From Rhodospirillales bacterium URHD0017 (GTDB taxonomy: Bacteria; Pseudomonadota; Alphaproteobacteria; Reyranellales; Reyranellaceae), in contig FODP01000004.1 of NCBI GenBank assembly GCA_900110395.1, forward strand, positions 278,951 to 342,950: DNA of 64,000 bases, given 5' to 3'. Below are positions 52,635 through 62,156 of the stretch, one piece after another. The translations under genes were made by a program, and so were the position numbers. Position 1 is the stretch's first letter. Every line of letters starts with the position of its first letter. The notes under the pieces are model-generated. The model was not told the origin of the DNA, did no database searches, and saw only the letters and a program-made list of their open reading frames with translations.

Positions 52635-53809
52635 GCCTTGGCCTTCTCGGCCTTCTCCTCGTCGATCCTGAGCTGCTCGGGCCTGAGCTTCAGGTAGACC
52701 AGGCAGGCCGAGGCAACCCAGATCGACGAGTAGGTGCCGACGATGACGCCCCAGAGCATGGCGATCGAGAAGCTGTAGAGCACTGGCCCGCCGAACAGAA
52801 CCAGCGCCGCCACCGCCACGAACACCGTGCCCGAGGTCATGAGCGTGCGGGCCAGCGTCTCGTTGATCGAGAAGTTCAGGAGCTCGATCAGGCCCATCTT
52901 CTTGTAGCGCCGCATGTTCTCGCGCACGCGATCGAAGATCACCACCGTGTCGTTGATCGAGTAGCCGGCAATGGTCAGCAGGGCGGCCAGCGCCGTCAGG
53001 CTGAAGTCGAGCTGCAGCAGCACGAACAGGCCCACGGTGCACAGCACGTCGTGCAGCAGGGCGATCAGGGCGCCGACGCCGAACTGCCATTCGAAGCGGA
53101 ACCACACGTAGATCGCAATGGCAGCCAGCGTCGCCACCACGGCGAGGATGCCGTTGCGCATCAGCTCTTCGCCGATCTTGGGGCCGACCGATTCGGTGCC
53201 GCGCAGCTCGTAGTTGCTGCCGATCGTGTCCTCGACCAGCTTGATCGCCACCTGCTGGCACCATTCGGCGCGCTGGTCGGGCGTCATGTCGATCTTGGCG
53301 GAGTTGACCGTGCCGCGCGGCAGCTGCCGCTCCTGGACAGTGAGACCGACGCGGCTCACGGCATCGCGCCAGTTGACGGCATCGAGCGCCTGAGGCGCGG
53401 TGAACACGACGTCGCCGGTGCTCGCCGGCCCGGGCCTCACGACCCAGCCGTCACCGGCGCGCCGCTTCATGACGCGTTCGGCGTTGACCACGCACTGGTT
53501 GCTGCCTTCCTGGCGCTGAACGCGAATGAGCGCGGTGCTGGCGTCGCCGAACTCCTGCAGCGACACCTCGCCGACGCCGAGATGGCCCAGGGTCGAGCGC
53601 AATTCCTCGAGCTGAACGTTGCCCTGCTTGGCCTTCACCTGGATGGCGATGCCGCCCTCGAAGTCGATGCCGAAGTTGAGGCCGAAGACGAAGACGCCGA
53701 CCAGCGAGGCGACGTTGATCACCGTCGACAGGACCAGCGCGATCTTGCGCTTGCCCAGGAAGTCGAAGTTGGTGCGGGCGCGGATGAGGTGGTGCGGTCT
53801 CCACAACAT
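52631..53809 (-). CDS. secF: Protein translocase subunit SecF
   Basis: This 392-residue subunit of SecDF uses the proton gradient to drive late protein export at the inner membrane. The N-terminal FDFLGKRKIALVLSTVINVASL and GLNFGIDFEGGIAIQV segments, and the C-terminal TM block ALAALLTIAGYSINDTVVIFDRVREN with TLMTSGTVFVAVAALVLFGG, are hallmarks. It is longer than E. coli SecF (323), mostly through an extended periplasmic P1 region (about residues 60-190). It is 9 bases from secD. Confidence 0.95.
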   Translation of the reverse strand: MLWRPHHLIRARTNFDFLGKRKIALVLSTVINVASLVGVFVFGLNFGIDFEGGIAIQVKAKQGNVQLEELRSTLGHLGVGEVSLQEFGDASTALIRVQRQEGSNQCVVNAERVMKRRAGDGWVVRPGPASTGDVVFTAPQALDAVNWRDAVSRVGLTVQERQLPRGTVNSAKIDMTPDQRAEWCQQVAIKLVEDTIGSNYELRGTESVGPKIGEELMRNGILAVVATLAAIAIYVWFRFEWQFGVGALIALLHDVLCTVGLFVLLQLDFSLTALAALLTIAGYSINDTVVIFDRVRENMRRYKKMGLIELLNFSINETLARTLMTSGTVFVAVAALVLFGGPVLYSFSIAMLWGVIVGTYSSIWVASACLVYLKLRPEQLRIDEEKAEKAKA

Positions 53810-53818
53810 GATGACGCC

Positions 53819-55483
53819 TCAGATCGGCAATGCGGTCGGCCGCCGCCAGCGCACCCACAAGGACAGCAGCATGCGGGTGAAGATGGTGGCCGTGAACAGA
53901 TGGGTGAGCAGGCCCAAGGTCAGCGAGGTGGCGAACCCCCTGATCGGGCCAGAGCCGAAGCCGAACAGCAGGACGCCGGCGATCAGCGCCGTCAGGTTGG
54001 AATCGATCACCGCCGTCAGCGCGCGTTCGTAGCCCGTGGCCAGCGCGCTGAAGGGCGAGCGGCCGTTGGCGCTCTCCTCGCGCACGCGCTCGTAGATCAG
54101 CACGTTGGAATCGACCGACATGCCGACGGTCAGCACGAGGCCGGCGATGCCGGGCAGGGTGAGCGAGGCGCCGAGGACCGACATGCCGGCGAACACCAGC
54201 AGCATGTTGACCATCATGGCGAGGCTGGCGAAGCCGCCGAACACCGGCCCGTAGACGATCAGCATCAGCAGGATGACCAGCGCCGTGCCGACCAGGGCCG
54301 CGACCGTGCCGTCGCGGATGGCATCGGCGCCGAGATCGGCGCCCACCGTGCGCTCTTCGATGATGGTGAGGGTCGCCGGCAGCGCGCCCGAACGCAGCAG
54401 CAGCGCCTGCTCCTGGGTCTGCTGCGTGGTGAAGGTGCCGGTGATGATGCCGCTGCCGCCGCAGATCGCGCTCTGCACGACGGGCGCGCTGATGATCTCG
54501 TTGTCGAGCTGGATCGCCAGCCGCTTGCCGATGTTGGCGCGCGTGGCGGCGCAGAAGGCGCGGCCGCCGGCGGCGTTGAAGGTGAAACTGATGATCGGCC
54601 GGCCGCCCTGCTGCTGCTCGAAGGTGGACTTGGCGTCGTCAAGATCCTCGCCGCCGACAATGACGCGCTTCAAAACCGGCAGGCACTGCGGCTGGTAACG
54701 CCGGCAGATCTGCTCGGGACTCATGCGCGGGTTGGCAGCCTGGATCTCCTCCCACGCCTTGGGATTGCTGCGCCTGAGCTCCTGCATGCCCTCGCGCGTC
54801 GGCACCATCATGGTGGTGGGCGGCACGGCGCCGGCCGGCCCAGCCGCGGCCGCGTCCTCGTTGACCAGATGGAAGGTGAGCTTGGCGGTCTGGTTGATCT
54901 TGCGCTTGAGGTCGGTGGTGTCCTTGATGCCCGGCACCTGCAGGAGGATGCGGTCGTCGCCCTGGCGCACGATGGTGGGCTCGATGGTGCCGGTCTCGTC
55001 GACGCGGCGGCGCAGGATCTCGATCGACTGGTCGATCACTTCCTTCTTGCGGCGGAACAGGTCCTGTTCGGAATAGGCCAACCGGATCGTGTCGCCGCTG
55101 CCCGATACGCCGAGCGACGGGTCGACATTGCGGATCGCCTCGATCGCCTTGGCGCGCTGGGTCTCGTCGCGCAGCACGACGTTCACGGCGCGTCCCTGCT
55201 CGACCGTGATGTCCTTGAACGGCACCTGCTGCTTGCGCAGCTCGCCGCGCACCGAATCGCTCAGGTTGGTGAGACGCTCGTTCAGCACCGAGCGCAGGTC
55301 GGCTTCCAGCAGGAAGTGGGCGCCGCCGCGCAGGTCGAGGCCGAGATTGATGCGGCTCTGCTGGTACCAGCCCGGCAGATGGTCGAGCACGACGGCCGGC
55401 AGGACGTTCGGCAGGGCGAACAGCACGGCGAGCGCCGTGAAGGCAATCACGGCGATCGTCTGCCAGCGCTGAAGATTGAGCAT
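53819..55483 (-). CDS. secD: Protein translocase subunit SecD
   Basis: This 554-residue partner of SecF has a single N-terminal TM segment, then LGLDLRGGAHFLLEAD, a large periplasmic head with VPPTTMMVPTREG and ISFTFNAAGGRAFCAATRANIGKRLAI, and a C-terminal set of TM helices containing ALVGTALVILLMLIVYGPVFGG and VLTVGMSVDSNVLIYERVREE. Length and order are normal. It is preceded by yajC (26 bases) and followed by secF. Confidence 0.96.
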   Translation of the reverse strand: MLNLQRWQTIAVIAFTALAVLFALPNVLPAVVLDHLPGWYQQSRINLGLDLRGGAHFLLEADLRSVLNERLTNLSDSVRGELRKQQVPFKDITVEQGRAVNVVLRDETQRAKAIEAIRNVDPSLGVSGSGDTIRLAYSEQDLFRRKKEVIDQSIEILRRRVDETGTIEPTIVRQGDDRILLQVPGIKDTTDLKRKINQTAKLTFHLVNEDAAAAGPAGAVPPTTMMVPTREGMQELRRSNPKAWEEIQAANPRMSPEQICRRYQPQCLPVLKRVIVGGEDLDDAKSTFEQQQGGRPIISFTFNAAGGRAFCAATRANIGKRLAIQLDNEIISAPVVQSAICGGSGIITGTFTTQQTQEQALLLRSGALPATLTIIEERTVGADLGADAIRDGTVAALVGTALVILLMLIVYGPVFGGFASLAMMVNMLLVFAGMSVLGASLTLPGIAGLVLTVGMSVDSNVLIYERVREESANGRSPFSALATGYERALTAVIDSNLTALIAGVLLFGFGSGPIRGFATSLTLGLLTHLFTATIFTRMLLSLWVRWRRPTALPI

Positions 55484-55509
55484 TCCGACCTTCTACTTGG
55501 TCCTTACGA

Positions 55510-55941
55510 CTACTTTTTGCCACCGCCGAACAGGCTGCCCAGCAGGCTCTTGCGCTCGGCGGCCGGCGCCGCCGCCGGCAGCATCGGCTTGTCGTCGTCC
55601 TCGGTATCCTTGGCGCCGCGCACCGATTCGCCGCGGGCGACGATGTCGGTGATGGTCTGCTTGATGATGCGCACCCGCACGCCTTCTGCGAGTTCCACCT
55701 GGAGCTCGTTGTCGGAGATCACCTTGGTGACCAGGCCGATGATGCCGCCGCCGGTGACGACGCGGTCGCCGCGCTTTACACCGCCCAGCATCTCGCGCTG
55801 CGCCTTGACCTTGGCCTGTTGCGGCCGGATCAGCAGGAAATAGAAGACGACGAAGATCAGGATCAGCGGGAAGAGCTGGACGAGGAAATCGCTGCCGCCC
55901 GCGCCGCCGCCCGCCTGGGCCCATGCTTCCGATATCAACAT
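55510..55941 (-). CDS. yajC: Preprotein translocase subunit YajC
   Basis: This 143-residue protein has one transmembrane helix (FPLILIFVVFYFLLIRPQQAK) and the cytoplasmic YajC motif GGVKRGDRVVTGGGIIGLVTKV with EVELAEGVRVRIIKQTI-like strands. The charged C-terminal extension (KDTEDDDKPMLPAAAPAAERKS) is longer than in E. coli. It associates with SecDF. It is the first gene of the yajC-secD-secF-Mth938 operon and is divergent from the DUF815 gene with 133 bases between starts. Confidence 0.94.
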   Translation of the reverse strand: MLISEAWAQAGGGAGGSDFLVQLFPLILIFVVFYFLLIRPQQAKVKAQREMLGGVKRGDRVVTGGGIIGLVTKVISDNELQVELAEGVRVRIIKQTITDIVARGESVRGAKDTEDDDKPMLPAAAPAAERKSLLGSLFGGGKK

Positions 55942-56074
55942 CTTGCGCTCCGATCTTCATTCTTCCGGCCGCGTCCTGCCCGGCCGAAAAGCGCGCGGAC
56001 TATAGCGGTCCCGCCCCGCTTTGCAACGCAACTGCGGGAGCGTATGGTCGCCCCCTTTCACGCCGCCGGCAACG

Positions 56075-56938
56075 ATGGATCAAGACCTTAAAGCCACGCT
56101 TTCACGCATTGCCGAAGCACTCGACCGGCTCGCCCCGCCTGCTCCCGCCACCGCCGACATCGCCGCCACCGAAGCCTATGTCTGGCATGCCGCCGGCCAT
56201 CGCCTGGAGGCCGTGCCCAAGGTCAACCGGGTCGACCTCGACCTGCTGATGGGCGTCGACCGCCAGAAGGAGATCCTGCTCGACAACACGCGGCGCTTCG
56301 CCAAGGGGCTGCCGGCCAACAACGCCCTGCTGTGGGGCTCGCGTGGCGCCGGCAAGAGCTCGATCGTCAAGGCCGTGCACGCCCACGTGAATCGTGAGAT
56401 GGGCGGACCGCCGGGCCCCCTGGCGCTGGTCGAGATCCATCGCGAGGACATCCCTTCGCTGCCGACGCTCCTGTCAATGATCCGCATTTCGCCGCGCCAC
56501 TTCGTGGTGTTCTGCGACGATCTCTCGTTCGACGGGCAGGACGCCGCCTACAAGTCGTTGAAGGCGGTGCTGGAGGGCGGCATCGAAGGCCGGCCGGACA
56601 ACGTGGTGTTCTATGCCACCTCGAACCGCCGTCATCTGATGCCGCGCGACATGATAGAGAACGAGCGCTCGACGGCGATCAACCCGTCGGAGGCGGTCGA
56701 GGAGAAGGTGTCGCTCAGCGACCGCTTCGGCCTGTGGCTGGGCTTCCACAACGCCGACCAGGACACCTTCTTTGCCATGATCGAAGGCTACGCCAATCAT
56801 TATAAGCTCGGTGTGCCGGTCGAGAACCTGCGCAAGCAGGCGATCGAATGGTCGGTGACGCGCGGCGCGCGCTCGGGCCGTGTGGCTTGGCAGTTCATCC
56901 AGGAAGTAGCGGGCCAGCTCGGCAAGAAATTGGAGTAG
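56075..56938 (+). CDS. DUF815 AAA-type ATP-binding protein
   Basis: This 287-residue P-loop protein has Walker A GSRGAGKSSIVKA, Walker B-like HFVVFCDDLSFDGQD and YATSNRRHLMPRDM, matching the DUF815 family. The short N-terminal helical part (about residues 1-60) includes VWHAAGHRLEAVPKVNRVDLDLLMGVDRQK. The function is not established, but it is commonly found opposite yajC in alphaproteobacteria. The ATG at 56075 is the start giving the usual MDQDLKATLSRIAEALDRL opening. Confidence 0.93.
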   Translation: MDQDLKATLSRIAEALDRLAPPAPATADIAATEAYVWHAAGHRLEAVPKVNRVDLDLLMGVDRQKEILLDNTRRFAKGLPANNALLWGSRGAGKSSIVKAVHAHVNREMGGPPGPLALVEIHREDIPSLPTLLSMIRISPRHFVVFCDDLSFDGQDAAYKSLKAVLEGGIEGRPDNVVFYATSNRRHLMPRDMIENERSTAINPSEAVEEKVSLSDRFGLWLGFHNADQDTFFAMIEGYANHYKLGVPVENLRKQAIEWSVTRGARSGRVAWQFIQEVAGQLGKKLE

Positions 56939-56954
56939 CGATGAGGATCCTCGG

Positions 56955-57545
56955 ATGACTGGCCCTGAAGATGTGATGTTCTCGCCCGCGGTCAAGGCGG
57001 AGCAGATGCGTCTCGGGTCGCGACTCCAGTTCGAGGACCGCGACTGGAAGACCGAGATCACCGACGACCTGCGGCAGTTCCTGGGCGCCATCGACACCTT
57101 CTTCTTTGCCACGGCAAGCGCCGACGGCCAGCCCTACATCCAGCATCGCGGCGGGCCGCCGGGATTCCTGAAAACCATCGGCAGCCAGACGCTGGCCTTC
57201 GCCGACTTTGCCGGCAACCGGCAGTACATAACGCTCGGTCATCTCAAGGAGAACGACCGCGCCCACATCTTCCTCCTGCATTTCGCGACCCGGCAGCGGG
57301 TAAAGCTATGGGGCCGCGCGCGGGTGGTCGAAGGCGACCTCGAACTGATGGAGCGCCTGGTCGACCCGCGCTACAAGGCCAAACCCCAGCGCGCGATCGT
57401 GTTCACGCTCGACGTGTGGGACGTGAACTGCCAGCAGCACATCATCCCGCGCTACAGCGAGGCCGAGATCGCGCCGGCCGTCGACCGGCTGGGACAGCGA
57501 ATCAAGGAATTGGAAGAAGAGGTCGCCCGGCTGAAGGGCAAGTAG
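56955..57545 (+). CDS. Pyridoxamine 5'-phosphate oxidase family protein
   Basis: This 196-residue FMN-binding split-barrel protein contains FFFATASADGQPYIQHRGGPPGFL and LAFADFAGNRQYITLGHLKENDRAHIFLLHFATRQRVKLWGRARVV, typical of the PNPOx-like family. It probably binds FMN or F420-like flavin and reduces an unknown substrate. The C-terminal helix (IAPAVDRLGQRIKELEEEVARLKGK) is a short coiled coil that could mediate dimerisation. It follows DUF815 by 16 bases. Confidence 0.88.
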   Translation: MTGPEDVMFSPAVKAEQMRLGSRLQFEDRDWKTEITDDLRQFLGAIDTFFFATASADGQPYIQHRGGPPGFLKTIGSQTLAFADFAGNRQYITLGHLKENDRAHIFLLHFATRQRVKLWGRARVVEGDLELMERLVDPRYKAKPQRAIVFTLDVWDVNCQQHIIPRYSEAEIAPAVDRLGQRIKELEEEVARLKGK

Positions 57546-57617
57546 GGCGTACGGAAGACCATGATGCTTTATTAGGCACGCTCCTTGCTTCGTTGGGCTC
57601 CAAAAGGGGAACCCGAC

Positions 57618-58670
57618 ATGACGAAGCCTAGAGCCATCGCCTTGAACCGCCGCACGATTCTCGCCGCAGCCGGTGCGGCCACCGCCGCTCTCGCCGCGCC
57701 GCGCATCCTGCTCGCCCAGGCCAAGGAGCTCGTGGTCGGCGGCGCGGCCAGCCACAAGAACTTCGTCGAGACCATCATCGCGCCGGTGGTCGAGAAGAAG
57801 TACGGCTGCAAGATCGTCTATGAGGGCACGCGGTCGCTGGTCAATCTCGAGAAGATGCAGAAGAACAAGGACAAACAGTATCTCTCGGTCGTCCAGATGG
57901 ACGATCCCGTCATGATCCCCGCGGTGGCCGAGGGCCTGCTGGAAGCGATAACCCCTGGCAAGGTCCCGAACATCGCCGCGCTCAAGCCGGGCACGATCCA
58001 CATGGACGGCATGTGGGTGAACTACCTGCAGCCCTGGCTCGGCATCGCCTACAATCCCAAAGCCATGAAAACGGCCCCAACCTCGTGGGCCGACGCCTAC
58101 GATCCCAAGTACAAAGGCCGCGTGATCCTGCCCTCGCTGCAGAATACCGAGGGGCTGGCCAACCTGTTCATGGCGGCCTTCCTCGCCACCGGCAAGCCGA
58201 TGCCCGAGGCGCAGAAGGATATCGACGCCGCCTTCAAGAAGCTTGTCACCATCAAGCCCAACCTGCTGACGGCCTACACGCAGATGCCGCAGGCCTACAA
58301 TCTTCTCGAGCAAGGCGAAGGCTTCATGATCTCCAGCGCGATCTCGCAGGTGGCGCTCGAACGCAAGCAAGCCGGCGCGCCGGTCGACATCGCTGTCCCG
58401 AAGGAGGGCATCTTCGCCATGCCGTCAGGTGTGGCGCTGGTGAAGGGCGGCCCGCAACCCGAGCTCGCCGCCGCCTACATCAACGAGATGATCGGACCTG
58501 AGGTGCAGGCCAAGCTCTCGTCGGTCACCTTCTCGCTGCCCACCAACAAGGACACGCCGGTGCCGGCGGGCATGCCGACCAACGCCACCATGTTCGGCGT
58601 CGACTGGAAGTTCGTCGCCGACAACCGTCCCGACTGGGTGAAGCGCTGGGATCGCGACATGGCGATGTAG
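57618..58670 (+). CDS. ABC transporter substrate-binding protein (spermidine/putrescine type)
   Basis: This 350-residue periplasmic receptor has a twin-arginine-like signal (LNRRTILAAAGAATAALAAPR, cleaved near AQA). The mature domain has LVVGGAASHKNFVETIIAPVVEKKYGCKIVYEG, PSLQNTEGLANLFMAAFLATG and FAMPSGVALVKGGPQPELAAAYINEMIGPEVQAKLS, as in PotD/AfuA-like receptors. It begins a rightward transport operon, with two permeases and an ATPase after it. Confidence 0.92.
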   Translation: MTKPRAIALNRRTILAAAGAATAALAAPRILLAQAKELVVGGAASHKNFVETIIAPVVEKKYGCKIVYEGTRSLVNLEKMQKNKDKQYLSVVQMDDPVMIPAVAEGLLEAITPGKVPNIAALKPGTIHMDGMWVNYLQPWLGIAYNPKAMKTAPTSWADAYDPKYKGRVILPSLQNTEGLANLFMAAFLATGKPMPEAQKDIDAAFKKLVTIKPNLLTAYTQMPQAYNLLEQGEGFMISSAISQVALERKQAGAPVDIAVPKEGIFAMPSGVALVKGGPQPELAAAYINEMIGPEVQAKLSSVTFSLPTNKDTPVPAGMPTNATMFGVDWKFVADNRPDWVKRWDRDMAM

Positions 58671-58679
58671 TCGCCCGTC

Positions 58680-59747
58680 GTGGCCTCCGACTCATTTCTG
58701 GACGTCGCTGGTGCCGAAAAGTCCTTTGGCGTCGCCACGGTGTTGGGCGGCGTCGATCTCAAAGTCGCCGCCGGCGAGTTCGTCTCCCTGCTGGGGCCTT
58801 CGGGCTGCGGCAAGACCACCCTGCTGCGCATCATTGCCGGCCTTCTGTCGGCCGATCGCGGCAGCGTGCAGCTCGACGGCGAAGACATCACCGCCCGACC
58901 GCCGCACCGGCGCGACGTCGGCGTGGTGTTCCAGAACTACGCCCTGTTTCCCCATCTCAGCGTCGCCGAGAACGTCGCCTTTGGCCTGAAGGCGCAGCGG
59001 CGCGCGGCCGGCGACATCGAGTCTACGGTCAGGCGCTTCCTCGAGCTGGTGCATCTCACCGACTTTGCCAGCCGGTCGGTGCGCGCGCTGTCGGGCGGCC
59101 AGCAGCAGCGCGTCGCGGTGGCCCGCGCGCTTGCCGTGCGCCCCAAGCTGCTGCTGCTCGACGAGCCCTTTTCCGCCCTCGACCGCAAGCTGCGCGAGAC
59201 CATGCAGATCGAGCTGCGCCGGCTGCTGCGCGAGCTCGGCACCACGGCGGTGTTCGTGACCCACGACCAGGACGAGGCGCTGACCATGTCCGACCGCATC
59301 GCGGTGATGAACCGCGGCGCCATCGAGCAGCTCGCCGCGCCGGAGACGATCTACCGCTCGCCCGAGACGGCCTTCGTGCTGGAGTTCGTCGGTCTTTCCT
59401 CGCGGCTGGCCGGCAAGGTCGTCGGGCCCGCCGCCGACGGCGTGATCGCGGTCGACACGTCGGTCGGGACGCTGTTCGGCCGCGGCAGCTTCGTTGCCGG
59501 CAGCGACGTCGTGGTGGCGGTGCGGCCCGAACGCATCGCGATCGACAAGCCCGGTGACAACCTGGTGCGCGCCGAGCTGCGCGACGCGGTCTTCCAGGGT
59601 TCGAAAGTCCAGCTGCATTTCGCCAGCGCCGAGGCCGACAGGCTGCTGGTCGAGACCGCCGATTTGCCGGGCGGCCTGCCCGTACCGGGAACGGCCATGC
59701 AGCTCGCGTGGTCGCGCGGCGACACCCTGATCTACCCGGCGTCATGA
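58680..59747 (+). CDS. ABC transporter ATP-binding protein (PotA-like)
   Basis: This 355-residue ATPase has Walker A GPSGCGKTTLLR, the Q-loop VVFQNYALFPHLSVAENVAFG, signature LSGGQQQRVAVARAL, Walker B LLLLDEPFSALDRKL and the H-loop VFVTHDQDEALTMSD, then a TOBE-like C-terminal domain with VAVRPERIAI. It energises import for the adjacent receptor. GTG start at 58680 is 9 bases after the receptor stop. The stop overlaps the first permease start. Confidence 0.94.
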   Translation: MASDSFLDVAGAEKSFGVATVLGGVDLKVAAGEFVSLLGPSGCGKTTLLRIIAGLLSADRGSVQLDGEDITARPPHRRDVGVVFQNYALFPHLSVAENVAFGLKAQRRAAGDIESTVRRFLELVHLTDFASRSVRALSGGQQQRVAVARALAVRPKLLLLDEPFSALDRKLRETMQIELRRLLRELGTTAVFVTHDQDEALTMSDRIAVMNRGAIEQLAAPETIYRSPETAFVLEFVGLSSRLAGKVVGPAADGVIAVDTSVGTLFGRGSFVAGSDVVVAVRPERIAIDKPGDNLVRAELRDAVFQGSKVQLHFASAEADRLLVETADLPGGLPVPGTAMQLAWSRGDTLIYPAS

Positions 59748-60589
59748 AATTGCGAGCCCCTTCGGCGTGGCGCGATCCGGTGGCCCTGCTCGCACTGCCG
59801 GCGGTGGTCTATCTGCTGGTCGTCTACGCCTATCCGTTGCTGTGGCTGCTGATGAAGAGTTTTAGCGGCCCGGCCGGCCTGACGCTGCAGCCATACGTCG
59901 CTTTCATGAGCGATCCGTTCAATTGGCGCGTCATCGGTAACACGCTGCGCGTCGCCGCCTGGGTCACCGTCGTCTGCTTCCTGATCGGCTATCCCGCCGC
60001 CTTCGCGCTCGCCCGCGCCGGCACGGTCATGCAGATCGTCATGCTGGTGTCGATCATCCTGCCGTTGTCGATCGGCGCGGTGGTCAAGGCCTTCGCCTGG
60101 CAGATCGTGCTGCGCCGCGACGGCATCGTCACCCAGATCATGATGGGGCTTGGCCTGTGGGACGAGCCGCAGCGCCTCCTGTTCACCGAGACCGGCCTGG
60201 TGCTGGGTGCCGCCAACATCTTCCTGCCCTTCATGATCCTGCCGATCTACTCGGTGGTGAAGCTGATCGATCCGCGGTTGAGCGAGGCCGGCGCCACCCG
60301 GGGCGCCACGCCACTTTACTGCTTCACTCATGTCACCCTGCCGCTCACCCTGCCGGGCGTGGTCTCCGGTATCGCTTTCGTCTTCTCGCTCAGCGTGTCG
60401 ATGTTCGTCATCCCCTCGCTGCTGATCGGCGATCGCTTCCAGACGCTGTCGACCTTGACCGGACGCTCCTTCCTGCTGATGCGCAACGAACAGCTCGGCT
60501 CGACCACGGCGGTGATCCTGCTGGCGCTGGCCGTCGCCATCGTCGTCGGCTCGACCTGGCTCGCCGGCCGGCTCGGGGGCAAGACATGA
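59744..60589 (+). CDS. ABC transporter permease (first)
   Basis: This 281-residue membrane protein has about six TM helices and the EAA-like cytoplasmic loop EAGATRGATPLYCFTHVTLPLTLPG, which docks with the ATPase. The arrangement matches PotB-type permeases. It overlaps the ATPase by four bases (ATGA) and the second permease by four bases. Confidence 0.93.
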   Translation: MKLRAPSAWRDPVALLALPAVVYLLVVYAYPLLWLLMKSFSGPAGLTLQPYVAFMSDPFNWRVIGNTLRVAAWVTVVCFLIGYPAAFALARAGTVMQIVMLVSIILPLSIGAVVKAFAWQIVLRRDGIVTQIMMGLGLWDEPQRLLFTETGLVLGAANIFLPFMILPIYSVVKLIDPRLSEAGATRGATPLYCFTHVTLPLTLPGVVSGIAFVFSLSVSMFVIPSLLIGDRFQTLSTLTGRSFLLMRNEQLGSTTAVILLALAVAIVVGSTWLAGRLGGKT

Positions 60590-61386
60590 CGGCGATCGAA
60601 CGGCTGACCAAGTACGCCACGTGGTTCATCGCGGCCTTCACCGTGGTCTTCCTGATGACGCCGCTGGCCGTCACCATCGCGGTGTCCTTCGGCTCCTCGA
60701 CCGTCTTCACCCTGCCCCCGCCCGACTGGTCGCTGCGCTGGTACGAGCGGCTGGCCAGCACGCGCGGCCTGCTGCCGGCCCTGGTGACCTCGTTGCAGGT
60801 CGCGGCGATCTCGACCGGCATTGCCATGGCGCTGGGCACACTCTGCGCCATCGCCCTGGTGCGCGGCCGCTTCCCCGGGCGCGAAGCCATCTCGACCTTC
60901 CTGGTGTCGCCACTGATGCTGCCCGGGCTGGTGATCGGCATCGCCATGCTGCAGGGCTTCAAGGCCATGGGCCTGCGCGACGTCTACGCCAGCCTGTTGG
61001 TGGCACACGTGGTGATCACGCTGCCTTACGTCGTGCGCACCGTCGTGGGCTCGCTCACGTTGTTCGACTTCTCGCTGATCGACGCCGCGCGCACGCTCGG
61101 TTGCAACTACCCGCAGGCGCTATTGCGCGTGCTGGTGCCGGCGCTGGCGCCTGCCTTCCTGACGTCCGGCATGTTCGCCTTTCTGGCCTCGATGGATAAC
61201 TACCCGATCTCGATCTTCTTCACCGACGCCTGGACCAAGACTCTGCCCATCCAGATGCTGCAGTATGTCGAGGAGCGGCCCGATCCCACCATCGCCGCCA
61301 TCTCCGCTGGCCTGGTGCTGCTTGCTGTCCTGGCGCTGGTGATCGGCGATCGCCTGGTCGGCCTGCGCAAGCTCGCAGACTTCTAG
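60586..61386 (+). CDS. ABC transporter permease (second)
   Basis: This 266-residue PotC-type permease has about six TM helices and the EAA-like DAARTLGCNYPQALLRVLVPALAPA loop. It starts within the end of the first permease gene (ATGA overlap), so the two are co-translated, as expected for a heteromeric channel. The racemase-family gene follows after 20 bases. Confidence 0.93.
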   Translation: MTAIERLTKYATWFIAAFTVVFLMTPLAVTIAVSFGSSTVFTLPPPDWSLRWYERLASTRGLLPALVTSLQVAAISTGIAMALGTLCAIALVRGRFPGREAISTFLVSPLMLPGLVIGIAMLQGFKAMGLRDVYASLLVAHVVITLPYVVRTVVGSLTLFDFSLIDAARTLGCNYPQALLRVLVPALAPAFLTSGMFAFLASMDNYPISIFFTDAWTKTLPIQMLQYVEERPDPTIAAISAGLVLLAVLALVIGDRLVGLRKLADF

Positions 61387-61406
61387 TTATGCGATAGACT
61401 TCGGCC

Positions 61407-62156
61407 ATGAAAATCCTGGTCGCCAATCCGAATACCTCGCCCGGCGTCACCGAGCGCCTCGTCGCCGCGGGCAAGCTGGTCGCGAGTCCCGGCACCGAGC
61501 TCGTGCCGATGACGGCATCCTACGGCGTACCCTATATCGCCACCCGCGCCGAGGCCGCGATCGGCTCGGCTGCCGCGCTCGACATGCTGGCCGAGCGGCG
61601 CGGCACGATGGACGCAGCCATCATCGCCGCGTTCGGCGATCCGGGCCTGGGCGGCGCACGCGAGCTGTTCGACTTTCCAGTGGTAGGTATGGCCGAGGCC
61701 GCAATGTTGATGGCCTGCACGCTGGGCCGGCGCTTCGGCATCGTGAGCTTCTCGCGCTCGCTCGAACCGTGGTTCGCCGAGATCGTCGCCTGGCACGGCA
61801 TGAGCGGCCGATGCGCCGCGATCCGCACGCTCGACGAAGGCTTCAAGTCGATCGATGAGGTGCAGGAAGAGAAGGAAGCCGTATTGGTCGACCTCGCCCT
61901 GCGTACCGTCTCCGACGACGCCGCCGACGTCGTCATCCTTGCCGGCGCGCCGCTCGCCGGACTCGCCAACAAGATCCGCGATCGCGTCCCGGTGCCGCTG
62001 GTCGACGGCATCCAGGCCGCCGTCGTCATGGCCGAGGGGCTGGTGCGCATGAACCCGCGCAAGGCGACCGCCGGCACTTACCGGCGTCCCGGGCCAAAGG
62101 ACTCCAAGGGCCTGTCGACGGCGCTCGCCAACGTGATCGCTCATCGTGACTCGTGA
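61407..62156 (+). CDS. Asp/Glu/hydantoin racemase family protein lacking the catalytic cysteines
   Basis: This 249-residue protein has the Asp/Glu/hydantoin racemase fold: ILVANPNTSPGVTERLV, ASYGVPYIATRAEAAIGSAAALDML and FGIVSFSRSLEPWF. The two motifs that normally carry catalytic Cys read IIAAFGDPGLGG (Ala for the first Cys) and VVILAGAPLAGLA (where GCAG is usual). It is thus unlikely to work as a normal two-cysteine racemase. It may bind rather than isomerise its substrate or act as a lyase. It sits between the ABC importer and the PuuE-type gene. Confidence 0.85.
   Translation: MKILVANPNTSPGVTERLVAAGKLVASPGTELVPMTASYGVPYIATRAEAAIGSAAALDMLAERRGTMDAAIIAAFGDPGLGGARELFDFPVVGMAEAAMLMACTLGRRFGIVSFSRSLEPWFAEIVAWHGMSGRCAAIRTLDEGFKSIDEVQEEKEAVLVDLALRTVSDDAADVVILAGAPLAGLANKIRDRVPVPLVDGIQAAVVMAEGLVRMNPRKATAGTYRRPGPKDSKGLSTALANVIAHRDS

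Noticed and set aside
52631..53809. secF regarded as fused or misassembled because of its 392 residues
   Set aside because: The extra length sits in the periplasmic region between normal N- and C-terminal motifs, which varies in this family.
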